The notes beneath the pieces are model-generated. The model did not search any database. It had not been told where the DNA came from and saw nothing but the letters and a program-made list of their open reading frames with translations. 64,000 nt of DNA from Asaia sp037151935 (GTDB lineage Bacteria > Pseudomonadota > Alphaproteobacteria > Acetobacterales > Acetobacteraceae): NCBI RefSeq assembly GCF_051628905.1, contig NZ_CP157575.1, positions 1,984,001 to 2,048,000 on the forward strand, written 5' to 3'. Shown here piece by piece: positions 8,959-17,303 of this stretch (positions within the stretch are counted from its first letter, which is position 1; every line of letters begins with the position of its first letter). Position numbers and translations under genes: made by a program.

Positions 8959-10974
8959 ATGCGTCTGTTTATCCCTCTTCTCGGTCTGGCATCCTGTCTG
9001 GGTACGGCGCTCGCGGCGCGCCCGGCCCCGAGCCAGACCATGCCGCTCTCGATGCGTCCGGTTTTCGACACGCTCGTCCTGCCGGATGCGCCAGATATCT
9101 GGCGTAGCGGTTCGGGCCGTCCCGGACCGGCCTATTGGCAGAACCGTGCCGATTATCGCATCGAGTCCCGCATCGATACGGCAAGCCATGTCCTGACTGG
9201 TACCGAGGCGATCACCTATACCAATAACAGCCCCGATGCGCTCGACGTGCTCTGGCTGCAACTCGACCAGAACCTCTACCGCAAGGATTCCCGCTCCTGG
9301 GTGGCCTTCCCTGACTGGCATCCGGCCAGCTCGGAGGGCTATGCCATCGAGCGCGTGACGGTCGAAGTGAAGGGCGTCGAAAAGCCCGTGACGTTCCGTA
9401 TCTCCGATACCCGCATGCAGGTAAGCCTGCCCGAGCCTCTGGCGGCATCTGGCCATGCGCTGAAACTTCACGTCACCTGGCACCACACCATTCCCGGCGA
9501 ATGGGGCGGACGCACGGCAGTCACCCCTGTCAAGGATGGCGCTATTTTCGAGGTTGCCCAGTGGTATCCACGGCTCTGTGTCTATGACGATCTACGCGGC
9601 TGGGACACGCTCCCCTATCTCGGGCAGGAATTCTATCTCGAATACGGCACCATCGATTATGCCGTTACCGTCCCGTGGAACGTCACTGTTGTCGGATCGG
9701 GGGCGCTGACCAACCCGCAGGAGGTGCTGACGGCCACGGAACGCGCCCGTCTGGCCGAGGCGGCGAAAAGCGACAAGCGTGTGCTGATACGCACCCCGCA
9801 GGACGTACTCGACCCAAAGAGCCATCTGGCGCGCTCAGGCGAAAAGACCTGGCGCTTTCATATGGAGAACACACGAGACGTCGCCTTTGCCGCCTCATCG
9901 GCCTTCGTATGGGACGCTGCCAAACTCGATCTGCCCGCCCTGCCGGTGGCTAGGGGGCAGAAACCGCAGCCCCGTCTTGCCATGTCCGTCTATCCGCGTG
10001 AAGGCGCAGGCCCTCAGGCCTGGGACCGCTCAACCGAGTATGTGAAACACGCGATCGAGTATTTCTCGTCGCAATGGTATCCTTATCCTTGGCCCAACGC
10101 CGTCAATCTGGGCGGTCACGGCGCAGGCATGGAATATCCCGGCATCGTCTTCGATGGCTGGCAGGACAAGAACGACCTTCTGTTCTGGATCACCACCCAT
10201 GAACTCGGCCATGGCTGGTTTCCGATGATCGTCGGCAGCAATGAGCGCCGTCATGCCTTCATGGATGAGGGGTTCAACACCTTCATTGATGCCTATGCCT
10301 CGCAGCACTTCAATCACGGCGAATACGCGCCGAAGAAAGACGCCGAATTCGCGCCTGAAACAGGCGATCCTGCCAAAGACATCGTACCGGTCCTGACAGC
10401 TTCAGACGCCCCGACCCTGATGATGCCTGCCGAACTCGTCCCCGAGAAATACCGTCACAAAGTGACCTATTTCAAAGGGGCCTACGGGCTGATGCTGCTG
10501 CGCGAGCAGATTCTCGGGCCGCAGCGTTTCGATGACGCCTTCCGGGCCTATATTCGCGCCTGGGCATTCAAACACCCCACGCCCTCGGATTTCTTCCGCT
10601 TCATGTCGAGCGAGGCAGGCGAAGACCTGACCTGGTTCTGGCGCGGCTGGTATTTCGAGAACTGGTGGCCGCAATATCGGCTGGACGGCTTCTCTCAGAA
10701 CAAGGCCAGACAGGGAGAGGAAAGCACGATCAGCGTCGGCGTGCGCAACGAGGGCAAGCTGATGCTGCCCGTGAAGCTGAGCATCTCCTGGCAGGATGGC
10801 TCCAGAACCGAGCGGGTTATCCCCACCGAAGCCTGGATGCTGCATGACAGGCTGAGTCTGACCTTCCCTGATCATGGTGCGGTCAAGACCATTGCGCTCG
10901 ACCCTGATCAGGGCCTGCCGATGCCTGACCGTAACGGGCTGGTCATCACACCCGCGACCACTGCCCATCCATGA
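8959..10974 (+). CDS. M1-family metallopeptidase (aminopeptidase), exported
   Basis: The 671-residue protein starts with a signal peptide (MRLFIPLLGLASCLGTALAA). It carries the M1 zinc site HELGH at 414-418 with the third ligand Glu437 in HAFMDEGFNTF, exactly 18 residues after the second histidine. The exopeptidase-like motif GAGMEYP precedes it. M1 enzymes remove N-terminal residues from peptides; this branch is periplasmic or outer-membrane associated in many Proteobacteria. The C-terminal 130 or so residues form a beta-rich domain. It is a single gene and ends at a hairpin shared with the following minus-strand gene. Confidence 0.9.
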   Translation: MRLFIPLLGLASCLGTALAARPAPSQTMPLSMRPVFDTLVLPDAPDIWRSGSGRPGPAYWQNRADYRIESRIDTASHVLTGTEAITYTNNSPDALDVLWLQLDQNLYRKDSRSWVAFPDWHPASSEGYAIERVTVEVKGVEKPVTFRISDTRMQVSLPEPLAASGHALKLHVTWHHTIPGEWGGRTAVTPVKDGAIFEVAQWYPRLCVYDDLRGWDTLPYLGQEFYLEYGTIDYAVTVPWNVTVVGSGALTNPQEVLTATERARLAEAAKSDKRVLIRTPQDVLDPKSHLARSGEKTWRFHMENTRDVAFAASSAFVWDAAKLDLPALPVARGQKPQPRLAMSVYPREGAGPQAWDRSTEYVKHAIEYFSSQWYPYPWPNAVNLGGHGAGMEYPGIVFDGWQDKNDLLFWITTHELGHGWFPMIVGSNERRHAFMDEGFNTFIDAYASQHFNHGEYAPKKDAEFAPETGDPAKDIVPVLTASDAPTLMMPAELVPEKYRHKVTYFKGAYGLMLLREQILGPQRFDDAFRAYIRAWAFKHPTPSDFFRFMSSEAGEDLTWFWRGWYFENWWPQYRLDGFSQNKARQGEESTISVGVRNEGKLMLPVKLSISWQDGSRTERVIPTEAWMLHDRLSLTFPDHGAVKTIALDPDQGLPMPDRNGLVITPATTAHP

Positions 10975-10979
10975 GTCAC

Positions 10980-11007
10980 AGCCCTCCTGCATCTGGCAGG
11001 AGGGGCT
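10980..11007. terminator. Bidirectional hairpin between convergent genes
   Basis: AGCCCTCCTGC (10980-10990) pairs with GCAGGAGGGGCT (10996-11007) with one bulged G and a 5-base loop. It begins five bases after the M1 peptidase stop and ends three bases before the stop of the minus-strand small gene, so it can serve both. Confidence 0.65.
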
Positions 11008-11010
11008 GCC

Positions 11011-11202
11011 TTACCCGGCAATGGCCTCGGCATGTTCCGTCCAGCCGCCGGACGTCACGAGGCCTGCGGCCTCGTTGCGCTCGACGGAATCGAAACCGAA
11101 AAAAAGCTGTGCTTCAGCCCAGACGGGCGATGGCTGAGCCGCGTGGCTCTGCGCCAGCAGGCGAGCGAGGTCGGCGGCGCCGGTCGAAAGATATCTGATC
11201 AT
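11011..11202 (-). CDS. Hypothetical small protein
   Basis: This 63-residue frame is supported by context rather than by homology. The ATG at 11202 has GAGGG about ten bases upstream, and the stop is three bases from a strong hairpin. The sequence (MIRYLSTGAADLARLL..., central LFFGFD) is amphipathic with no membrane helix or signal peptide. I do not recognise it. It could be a genuine small protein of acetic acid bacteria. Confidence 0.5.
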   Translation of the reverse strand: MIRYLSTGAADLARLLAQSHAAQPSPVWAEAQLFFGFDSVERNEAAGLVTSGGWTEHAEAIAG

Positions 11203-11367
11203 TCAGTCTGACCCTCACGACTGCACCCTCCCACCCGATGATGCCATCGACTTGGTAAGGCGCATGAAAACAACGATCCGAAAGCCACGGAGGCCGTTCG
11301 GAAAGACGCGGAGAGCGCCCCCGCGTTCTGACGATGAGATCAGCCTATATGATAGTAAGAGTCGTTC

Positions 11368-12531
11368 TCAACAACTATTTTCATGGCGATAGGGAGAGAA
11401 GCTGGCAAGTGCCTCTTTCTCCTGCAAAATCGCTGCGCGTTCTTCTTCGAGAAACGGCCCGACAGCCCTGGCGAGGGCAGGATCACGTATGAAATGGCTT
11501 GAATAGGTCAGGCTCGGAAGATAGCCGCGCTGGATCTTGTGCTCGCCCTGCGCGCCTGCCTCGACCCGCGCCAGACCCTCGGCAATGGCAAAATCGATGG
11601 CCTGATAATAGCACAGCTCGAAATGCAGAAAGGGCCAGTCGCCCTCGCAGCCCCAGTTACGACCATAAAGCGTATCGCGCCCGGCGAGATTGAGCGCCGC
11701 TGCTACCGGGGCGCCCTGATGCAGCGCCTGCATCAGCACCACACGCTCACCCAAACACTCTGACAGCAGGGTAAAAAAGCGCCGCGTCAGATAGGCCTGC
11801 CCCCATTTGCGATCGATCGTCGCCTGGTAAAAAGCGTAAAACCTGTCCCAGTCCTGCGTCGTGATTTCCGGTCCGCGCAATGTGCGAAATACCAGACCGC
11901 AGCTTTGCGCCTCGCGCCTCTCACGCCTGATACCCTTGCGCTTGCGCGAGGCCAGCGCCTCAAGAAACTGCTCGAAATCGGCATAGCCCTGATTATGCCA
12001 GTGATATTGCAACCCGATGCGTTTCATCCAGCCATGGTTGGCAAGCACATCCTGTTCGGCCTCTGTGCAGAAACTGATATGGACGGAAGACAGCCCAAGT
12101 TCCTCGCAGGCTTGACGCAGCGCATCGCCGAAAACGCCCCTGATCGTACCCTGCGCCAGCTGGCCGGGATCTATGAGAAGCCGTTGCCCGCTGACAGGTG
12201 AGAAAGGCACGGCGATCTGCAACTTGGGGTAGTATTGCCCCCCTGCCTGCTCGTAAGCGCGTGCCCAGCTCTGATCGAAAACATATTCCCCATAGGAGTG
12301 CCCCTTGAGGAAAAGGGGCGCCACGGCCACCAATCCGCTCCCGTCATGCAGAGCCGCATAGCGGGGCAGCCAGCCCGTTCTTGCACCGACCGAACCGCTT
12401 TCTTCCAGAGCCAGAAAAAACGCGTGGCTGAGAAAGGGATTATCGGCCCCCGCGCAGCGATCCCATGCTGCGGCATCGATTTCGGTAATGGAGGCGTGAA
12501 GCGTCAGGGACCAGTCCGTCATGCTGGGCAT
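11368..12531 (-). CDS. FemAB/GNAT-like acyltransferase (DUF482 family)
   Basis: The 387-residue protein belongs to the group annotated as peptidogalycan biosynthesis or DUF482 proteins, whose fold is a double GNAT domain like FemAB. Typical segments are NPFLSHAFFLALEESGSVG near the N-terminus, YYPKLQIAVPFSPV, SRKRKGIRRERR and LYGRNWGC. The substrate is unknown; the relatives transfer acyl or aminoacyl groups. Two ATG codons (12531 and 12522) are possible; neither has a clear ribosome site. It is the last gene of a minus-strand series after the RidA gene, separated from it by hairpins. Confidence 0.82.
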   Translation of the reverse strand: MPSMTDWSLTLHASITEIDAAAWDRCAGADNPFLSHAFFLALEESGSVGARTGWLPRYAALHDGSGLVAVAPLFLKGHSYGEYVFDQSWARAYEQAGGQYYPKLQIAVPFSPVSGQRLLIDPGQLAQGTIRGVFGDALRQACEELGLSSVHISFCTEAEQDVLANHGWMKRIGLQYHWHNQGYADFEQFLEALASRKRKGIRRERREAQSCGLVFRTLRGPEITTQDWDRFYAFYQATIDRKWGQAYLTRRFFTLLSECLGERVVLMQALHQGAPVAAALNLAGRDTLYGRNWGCEGDWPFLHFELCYYQAIDFAIAEGLARVEAGAQGEHKIQRGYLPSLTYSSHFIRDPALARAVGPFLEEERAAILQEKEALASFSPYRHENSC

Positions 12532-12581
12532 GTGGGCCGTCCCGGAGACCGAATCAACCGCCCGTCTGAAGCGGGCGGCTG

Positions 12582-12614
12582 AAAAACGGCGAGAAGGCGC
12601 ATCGTGGGCGCCTT
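12582..12614 (-). terminator. Terminator after the ridA-like gene
   Basis: On the minus strand AAGGCGC (12614-12608) pairs with GCGCCTT (12600-12594), followed after seven bases by TTTTT (12586-12582). A second perfect hairpin, CCGCCCG with CGGGCGG (12558-12578), follows. The 22-base distance from the ridA stop fits a terminator. Confidence 0.55.
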
Positions 12615-12636
12615 CCTCAATCAGCGCATTGCGAGA

Positions 12637-13101
12637 TCAGGCGATCTCGATCAGCGCTTCGACCTCGACAGGGGCGTCGAGCGGCAGGGAGGGGACGCCG
12701 ATCGTCGAGCGTGCATGACGCCCGGCATCGCCGAACACGGCAACAGCCAGATCGGACGCACCGTTCATGACCGTAGCGTGCTGCGTGAAATCAGGGGTGC
12801 AAGCGATAAAGCCACCAAGACGCACGATGCGTTTGACCTTGGACAAATCGCCAAGCTCGGCCTGAACCTGGGCCAGAACGTTCAGAAGGCACAGCTCGGC
12901 GCATTCGCGCCCCAGTTCGGGTGACACATCCTCACCCAGCTTTCCCGTCGCCTTGAGCGTACCGCCCGAAAGCGGCAACTGTCCTGACACGACAAGCAGC
13001 GACCCCGTGCGCGCCACCGGCACATAGGTGGCAACCGGCGCTGCCGCTTTGGGAAGGTGGAGGCCGAGCGCTGCGAGGCGCATGGACGGTGTTTCAGACA
13101 T
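12637..13101 (-). CDS. RidA family (YjgF/YER057c/UK114) protein
   Basis: RidA proteins hydrolyse reactive enamine/imine intermediates made by PLP enzymes, or are related proteins of the same trimeric fold. The 154-residue protein has the family core (SGQLPL, LGEDVSPE, NVLAQVQAELGDLSKVKRIVRL) and the conserved arginine in GRHARSTIGVPSLPLDAPVEVEA. The ATG at 13101 has GGAG nine bases upstream; the longer frame to 13179 overlaps the upstream gene and lacks such a site. It lies 31 bases downstream of the ribonucleotide-reductase-like gene and is probably co-transcribed with it. Confidence 0.88.
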   Translation of the reverse strand: MSETPSMRLAALGLHLPKAAAPVATYVPVARTGSLLVVSGQLPLSGGTLKATGKLGEDVSPELGRECAELCLLNVLAQVQAELGDLSKVKRIVRLGGFIACTPDFTQHATVMNGASDLAVAVFGDAGRHARSTIGVPSLPLDAPVEVEALIEIA

Positions 13102-13132
13102 GGACCAGTCTCCTTGCTGAGGGGTGTCCCCC

Positions 13133-14686
13133 TCAGCTGACCAGACGCAGCCTGCCGCGCTCGCGCGGAGGGAGATCACCGGGGATATCGAGCGGCAACA
13201 TCGGATCCTCTTCGATCACATGAGGATCTTCCGGCGCACTATCGGGCAGCCGCTTGCCCAGATAGCTATCTGACAGTGCCCTGAATGCATAATCAAGCAG
13301 CGATGAGGCATAAGCCGCCACCGGGTCGCCCTCGACCGTGCCCGCAGGTCCGAAACGGGTATGCGCAAACTGCTCGACATAAGCCGATAAAGGCGCGCCG
13401 TGCTGCAGGCCGATCGTGACCGCCTGACCGACACTGTCGAGCAGGCCGCGCACCATCGAGCTCTCCCGCCCCGGCGTCAGAGAGATTTCGCCGAGCGAGC
13501 CATCTTCATATTCGCCCGTGCGCAGATAGAGGCGATGGCCGCCAATGGCTGTACGCTGCGTAAAACCACCGTGACGGGCAGGCAAAGGGCGACGTGCACC
13601 GCGTTCCAGACGCGCCGTAAGCGGCAGGGAGGCACGCGGATCGGGGCGCGCAGGCATGCGATCGACGAAGCCCGTCAGGGCACGATGCATCGACAGATGC
13701 GCCTCCGGCCCCGGTTGTGGCAGCGGATTCTCTCCAAGGACAGCTGACGCCAGAGCCGCTTCGAGGCTCAGCCCGCGATGGGCCAGACGCGACATGGCAC
13801 TGACACGCAAATGACCATCGGCGCGCAGCGGCGAGAAGATCGGTGCCAGACCACAGGATTCGACACCGAGCAGCGCATCGACAGGGCCGGGCAGGGAAAA
13901 TCCGGTCTCGATCAGGGCGCGGTTGGGCAGATCGGGCAGGCTTTCTTCCATCTCGTCACGGATCTGACGCCCGGTGCTCTCGAGCCCGGCTATCGGGCAG
14001 GAGATGGGGGGCAGCGGCACGGGGCCAGCGCCCTGACGGGCCAGAGACGTGGCAAGCCAGCTCAGATAGCAGGCGGCATCGCGCCCGGTCTCGCTGTCAT
14101 AATCGAGCCCCATCAGGCCGAGACAGCTATCAAGATTGGTCAGAAGCAGCGTGCCTGCCGGGCCACCGAGACCGTCCTGCTCCGGCGCAGAGGTCGAGGG
14201 GGCATCGAAAAGCGGCAATTCGCCATTGAGCATTGGCCCGTTGACCGCATGCAGCCTGCGCAGCGCCACGCAGGCGAGACGAAGGGTTTCGACAAAACGC
14301 TCTCCGCCGAAATCACCTTCCAGAACGAAAGCCGCCAGATTGACCACGAAGCCGGAACGACGATCGACCTGCCCCTGCCAGAGCGCAGCCAGCGGTGCGA
14401 TCTGGCGTTCGAGCAGGGCACCCGCCAGCGCAGGACCAAGCGCAGGCACCGGTATTTCCGTCTCTCCGGGCAGGGCAGGCAGACTGCCAAGACGGTCGAG
14501 CCAGCGCGTGGCCTCGCCCGACAGGCGCAAGGCGCCCGCCGCACCCGAAAGCTGCAGGAGCGCAACCGCCGCCTCGTCTTCCCAACTGGCAGGAAGCGTT
14601 ACGGCACGCAGGGCGAGATCGTCAGGATCGGCAGCGACATGCGCCACGCGCATACGCACCCCGTTCCACTGGAGAAGCGTTGTCAT
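13133..14686 (-). CDS. TSCPD protein resembling the C-terminal half of B12-dependent ribonucleotide reductase
   Basis: The 517-residue protein is collinear with the rear part of class II (NrdJ) ribonucleotide reductases. NLAAFV, GLDYDSETGRDAA and the C-terminal run GEISLTPGRESS, GLQHGAPLSAYVEQFAHTRFGP and LLDYAFRALSDSYLG correspond to NrdJ segments in the same order. NrdJ is about 1200 residues; the N-terminal cobalamin half, the NPC-E catalytic loop and the C-terminal zinc ribbon are not visible here. It therefore cannot be a working reductase alone. A regulatory, scaffold or repurposed role is possible. The start at 14686 is a choice; a longer frame reaches 14785. It heads a minus-strand series with ridA. 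Confidence 0.75.
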   Translation of the reverse strand: MTTLLQWNGVRMRVAHVAADPDDLALRAVTLPASWEDEAAVALLQLSGAAGALRLSGEATRWLDRLGSLPALPGETEIPVPALGPALAGALLERQIAPLAALWQGQVDRRSGFVVNLAAFVLEGDFGGERFVETLRLACVALRRLHAVNGPMLNGELPLFDAPSTSAPEQDGLGGPAGTLLLTNLDSCLGLMGLDYDSETGRDAACYLSWLATSLARQGAGPVPLPPISCPIAGLESTGRQIRDEMEESLPDLPNRALIETGFSLPGPVDALLGVESCGLAPIFSPLRADGHLRVSAMSRLAHRGLSLEAALASAVLGENPLPQPGPEAHLSMHRALTGFVDRMPARPDPRASLPLTARLERGARRPLPARHGGFTQRTAIGGHRLYLRTGEYEDGSLGEISLTPGRESSMVRGLLDSVGQAVTIGLQHGAPLSAYVEQFAHTRFGPAGTVEGDPVAAYASSLLDYAFRALSDSYLGKRLPDSAPEDPHVIEEDPMLPLDIPGDLPPRERGRLRLVS

Positions 14687-14904
14687 GCAAGTGAATCTAG
14701 GCGCCGAACCGGGGCTGTAAAAGGGGCATTCGACCGGGCAGACGGGGGATAATGGTCCGCATAATGGGGATATGGTGGATAACATTCCCCAGCCCGATCC
14801 CAGCCGGGGTGATGGACGCTGGCAAACGAAGCCTGTAGGACTGAAACGGATCGTTTTCCTGCGTCATTCCCTGCGCGACCCAAGCCTGTGAGTTCCAAAA
14901 CACC

Positions 14905-15405
14905 ATGAGTTCATTGTCTGGCGTTCGGCCCCGTCGCGATCTACTCGAACTGACAACCGGTTTTCTGGTGCTTGCCGTGCTGGCCGGACTTCTGGCGCTG
15001 GCCGTGCTCGGACGCAGCCAGAGCGGCTCGGATGGCTACACCCTGCGCGCCGTCTTCAACCAGATCGACGGGCTGTCGGTAGGCTCCGACGTGCGTCTGG
15101 CTGGCATCACGGTCGGCCATGTAACGGCCGAGACCGTCGATCCGAAGAACTACCGCGCTGAAGTGCGATTCACAGTGCGCGACGGTATCGAGCTGCCGAC
15201 AGACAGCGCGGCCATCGTCACCTCGGACAGCCTTCTGGGCGGAAAATATATCGCCCTTTCTCCCGGCGGCGATGAAAAGAATCTCAAACCGGGTGGCATC
15301 GTATCGCAGACACAAGGCGCGATCAGCCTGGAACAGCTTCTGAGCAAGTTCATTTTCTCGGTAACGGACTCGCTCGACAAGAGCCGCAAGGCCGCTGCCC
15401 AATGA
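14905..15405 (+). CDS. mlaD: MlaD-family protein (MCE domain), outer-membrane lipid asymmetry
   Basis: The 166-residue protein has one N-terminal membrane helix (about 18-38, FLVLAVLAGLLALAVLG) and one MCE domain (about 45-120, with GLSVGSDVRLAGITVG). This is the layout of MlaD, the inner-membrane-anchored ring of the Mla phospholipid transporter. In many Alphaproteobacteria a lone mlaD lies beside a DUF2155 gene, as here, away from mlaE/mlaF. Its stop overlaps the next ATG by four bases (ATGA). No strong ribosome site precedes 14905, and a 39-codon frame ends 13 bases upstream, so translational coupling is conceivable. Confidence 0.88.
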   Translation: MSSLSGVRPRRDLLELTTGFLVLAVLAGLLALAVLGRSQSGSDGYTLRAVFNQIDGLSVGSDVRLAGITVGHVTAETVDPKNYRAEVRFTVRDGIELPTDSAAIVTSDSLLGGKYIALSPGGDEKNLKPGGIVSQTQGAISLEQLLSKFIFSVTDSLDKSRKAAAQ

Positions 15406-15608
15406 GCAGCCCCACCCTCTGGACCGATCGACAGGGCGCCCCTATTGCCTGCGTCGAGAAGCTCAAGGTTCTGAGAGAAAACGAGACCGAACTGCGCCAG
15501 ACCCTGCAGGATGTGTTCGAAGACGCACTGTTGATGGGGGTCGATCCAGACGCGATGCGCCAGCATCTGGTCGATATGGTCGCAGCCCTCAAGGAGCTCA
15601 ACGCATGA
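15402..15608 (+). CDS. Small conserved-context protein of unknown function
   Basis: This 68-residue protein overlaps the mlaD stop and the next start by four bases on both sides, which strongly supports translation. It is mostly helical and acidic (EKLKVLRENETELRQTLQDVFEDALL), with no signal peptide or membrane helix. I do not recognise a domain. The tight coupling suggests it works with mlaD or the DUF2155 protein, but this is inference. Confidence 0.7.
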   Translation: MSSPTLWTDRQGAPIACVEKLKVLRENETELRQTLQDVFEDALLMGVDPDAMRQHLVDMVAALKELNA

Positions 15609-16447
15609 AACGCGCCCTCTCCCGATCGGCAATGCTTGTCGCTCTGCCTCTCGCCATGGCGCCTCATGCGATGATCCCCGCGTCTCAGGCGGCAGAGGCC
15701 ATCGCGCCACCCGTCATGTACCCTGCAGATCTGTGGCAGGGACGTGGCGAAGCGGTACTCCGCGTGCTCAACCGTACCGACTCCCATATCGAGACACTGA
15801 CCATTCCGGTTGGCGGGCAGGCGCAATATCGCAGTCTGCATCTTGGCGTCACGCGCTGCGTCGATCGCCCTGAGACCTTACCCAGTGATTCCGCAGCCCT
15901 CATCACCACCAGCGATGACACCGATCCGGGCGCACATTATGAAGGCTGGATTCTGGCCGAAGAGCCTTCGCTGACAGGATACAAGAGCGCGCTTTATGGC
16001 GTTGCCATCGTTTCATGCTCGGGCCCCAAGGCCGATCCGGCTCTGGCTCCCTTGCCGCAGTCAGTCGTGCCCGTTCTGTCCAATACACCCCCCGAAGGCG
16101 CGCAAAACCAGCCGGGCGACCTCGACGACCCCAATCATGGAGCAGCCCCCGGCGCCACCCCCTCGCAGACTTTGCCGAACGTGCCTCCGGGCTCCCTTCC
16201 GGCCCGGCCTTCTCCCGCACAGTCCGGTGGCCCGACGGCTCTGACCCCCTTTGGGGAGCAGGCCGCCCCATCGCCAGCAAGCTCTGCGCCCCGTCAGGCT
16301 CCCTATCAGACGCCCGGTCAGCCGCCGCATCAAGAAACGGGCGGCCCGATGCAACTGGCCCCTCTTTCCAGTGGCAATGCGACGGGTAGAAACGCGACGG
16401 GCAGTAATGGGCAGGCACTTCCGCCGCCCCAGCCCTATAATCAGTGA
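15605..16447 (+). CDS. DUF2155 domain protein with proline-rich tail, exported
   Basis: The 280-residue protein has a signal peptide (cleavage near residue 30, SQAAEA), then a DUF2155 domain (about 45-140: AVLRVLNRTDSHIETLTIPVGG, TRCVDRPE, YEGWILAEEPSL, GVAIVSC). The C-terminal half is a low-complexity Pro/Gln/Ala/Gly tail, likely periplasmic and disordered. DUF2155 proteins often neighbour mlaD in Alphaproteobacteria; their role is unknown. The start overlaps the previous stop by four bases. Family members are commonly shorter, so the tail is a local extension. Confidence 0.82.
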   Translation: MKRALSRSAMLVALPLAMAPHAMIPASQAAEAIAPPVMYPADLWQGRGEAVLRVLNRTDSHIETLTIPVGGQAQYRSLHLGVTRCVDRPETLPSDSAALITTSDDTDPGAHYEGWILAEEPSLTGYKSALYGVAIVSCSGPKADPALAPLPQSVVPVLSNTPPEGAQNQPGDLDDPNHGAAPGATPSQTLPNVPPGSLPARPSPAQSGGPTALTPFGEQAAPSPASSAPRQAPYQTPGQPPHQETGGPMQLAPLSSGNATGRNATGSNGQALPPPQPYNQ

Positions 16448-16559
16448 TTCACTGACGGAAGTAAGCCTCTGACCATATTCTGATCAGATTTGAGGGTGAT
16501 AACGCGGCTGACCCTGCATTTCGGTGCAACCGCGTATCAATGAGGAAGTTATCAGACTC

Positions 16560-17303
16560 ATGACAACCCCCTCTCCCTCGGCCCTTCCGTCATCCGGTCT
16601 TGCTGCTCCCTCACCGGATCGCGCGGCCTTTCTGCTCGATTTCGACGGGACTTTGGTCGATATTGCACCGACCCCGGACACCGTACAGGTCGAGCCCGGC
16701 CTCATCGACACTCTCTTGCGTCTGAAGGAGATCTGCGGCGGCGCCCTCGCCATCGTAACGGGCAGACCCATCGCCCAGATCGATCATTTCCTGCCCGGAA
16801 TTCCCACTGCTGTTGCCGGTGAGCATGGCCTGACCCTGCGCCGTAGTCCTGACGGGGCTGAAGAGCCAGTCCGCGCCAGCCCTGTTCCCGCCCTTTGGCT
16901 TCAGCAGGCCGAGAGCCTGGTCAGCAATTTTCCCAACACGGTGCTGGAACGCAAAAAAGCCGGGCTGGTGCTGCATTATCGCGGCCACCCTGCCGCCGAA
17001 TCTCCTTTCAAAGACGCGATCGAGTCCTGGCTCGCCGGGCAGGATGCTTTCGAGATTCACCCGTCCAAAATGGCATGGGAGATTCGTCTCGCAGGTATCC
17101 ATAAAGGCAACGCCGTCGAGGCCCTGATGGCACAGCCCCCTTTCGCCGGTCGCATTCCCGTTTTTGTCGGTGATGACGTAACCGATATGGATGGTGTGCG
17201 CGCAGCGAAGGCGCTGGGGGGATATGGCTATCTCATTCCCGATGACTTTCCGACCGGCCACGCTTTCCGGGCCTGGCTCGCCCATTTTGGGGAGAATGCC
17301 TGA
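16560..17303 (+). CDS. otsB: Trehalose-6-phosphate phosphatase
   Basis: OtsB removes phosphate from trehalose-6-phosphate, the last step of trehalose synthesis. The 247-residue HAD-type protein has motif I DFDGTL at 27-32 and the acidic motif GDDVTD at about 204-209. The ATG at 16560 has GAGGAAG twelve bases upstream; a GTG at 16524 is in frame but lacks a ribosome site. The stop overlaps the otsA start (TGATG), giving the order otsB-otsA. Trehalose protects against osmotic and drying stress. Confidence 0.95.
   Translation: MTTPSPSALPSSGLAAPSPDRAAFLLDFDGTLVDIAPTPDTVQVEPGLIDTLLRLKEICGGALAIVTGRPIAQIDHFLPGIPTAVAGEHGLTLRRSPDGAEEPVRASPVPALWLQQAESLVSNFPNTVLERKKAGLVLHYRGHPAAESPFKDAIESWLAGQDAFEIHPSKMAWEIRLAGIHKGNAVEALMAQPPFAGRIPVFVGDDVTDMDGVRAAKALGGYGYLIPDDFPTGHAFRAWLAHFGENA

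Noticed and set aside
11345..11380. A Fur-box-like TGAGAAC-G-ACTCTTA on the minus strand before the 63-residue gene
   Set aside because: Only four of seven arm positions agree between halves, and the gene has no known link to iron.
14772..14891. A 39-codon frame just upstream of mlaD
   Set aside because: Only GGGG three bases before the ATG and no known family. Kept as a possible coupling element in the findings but not listed as a gene.
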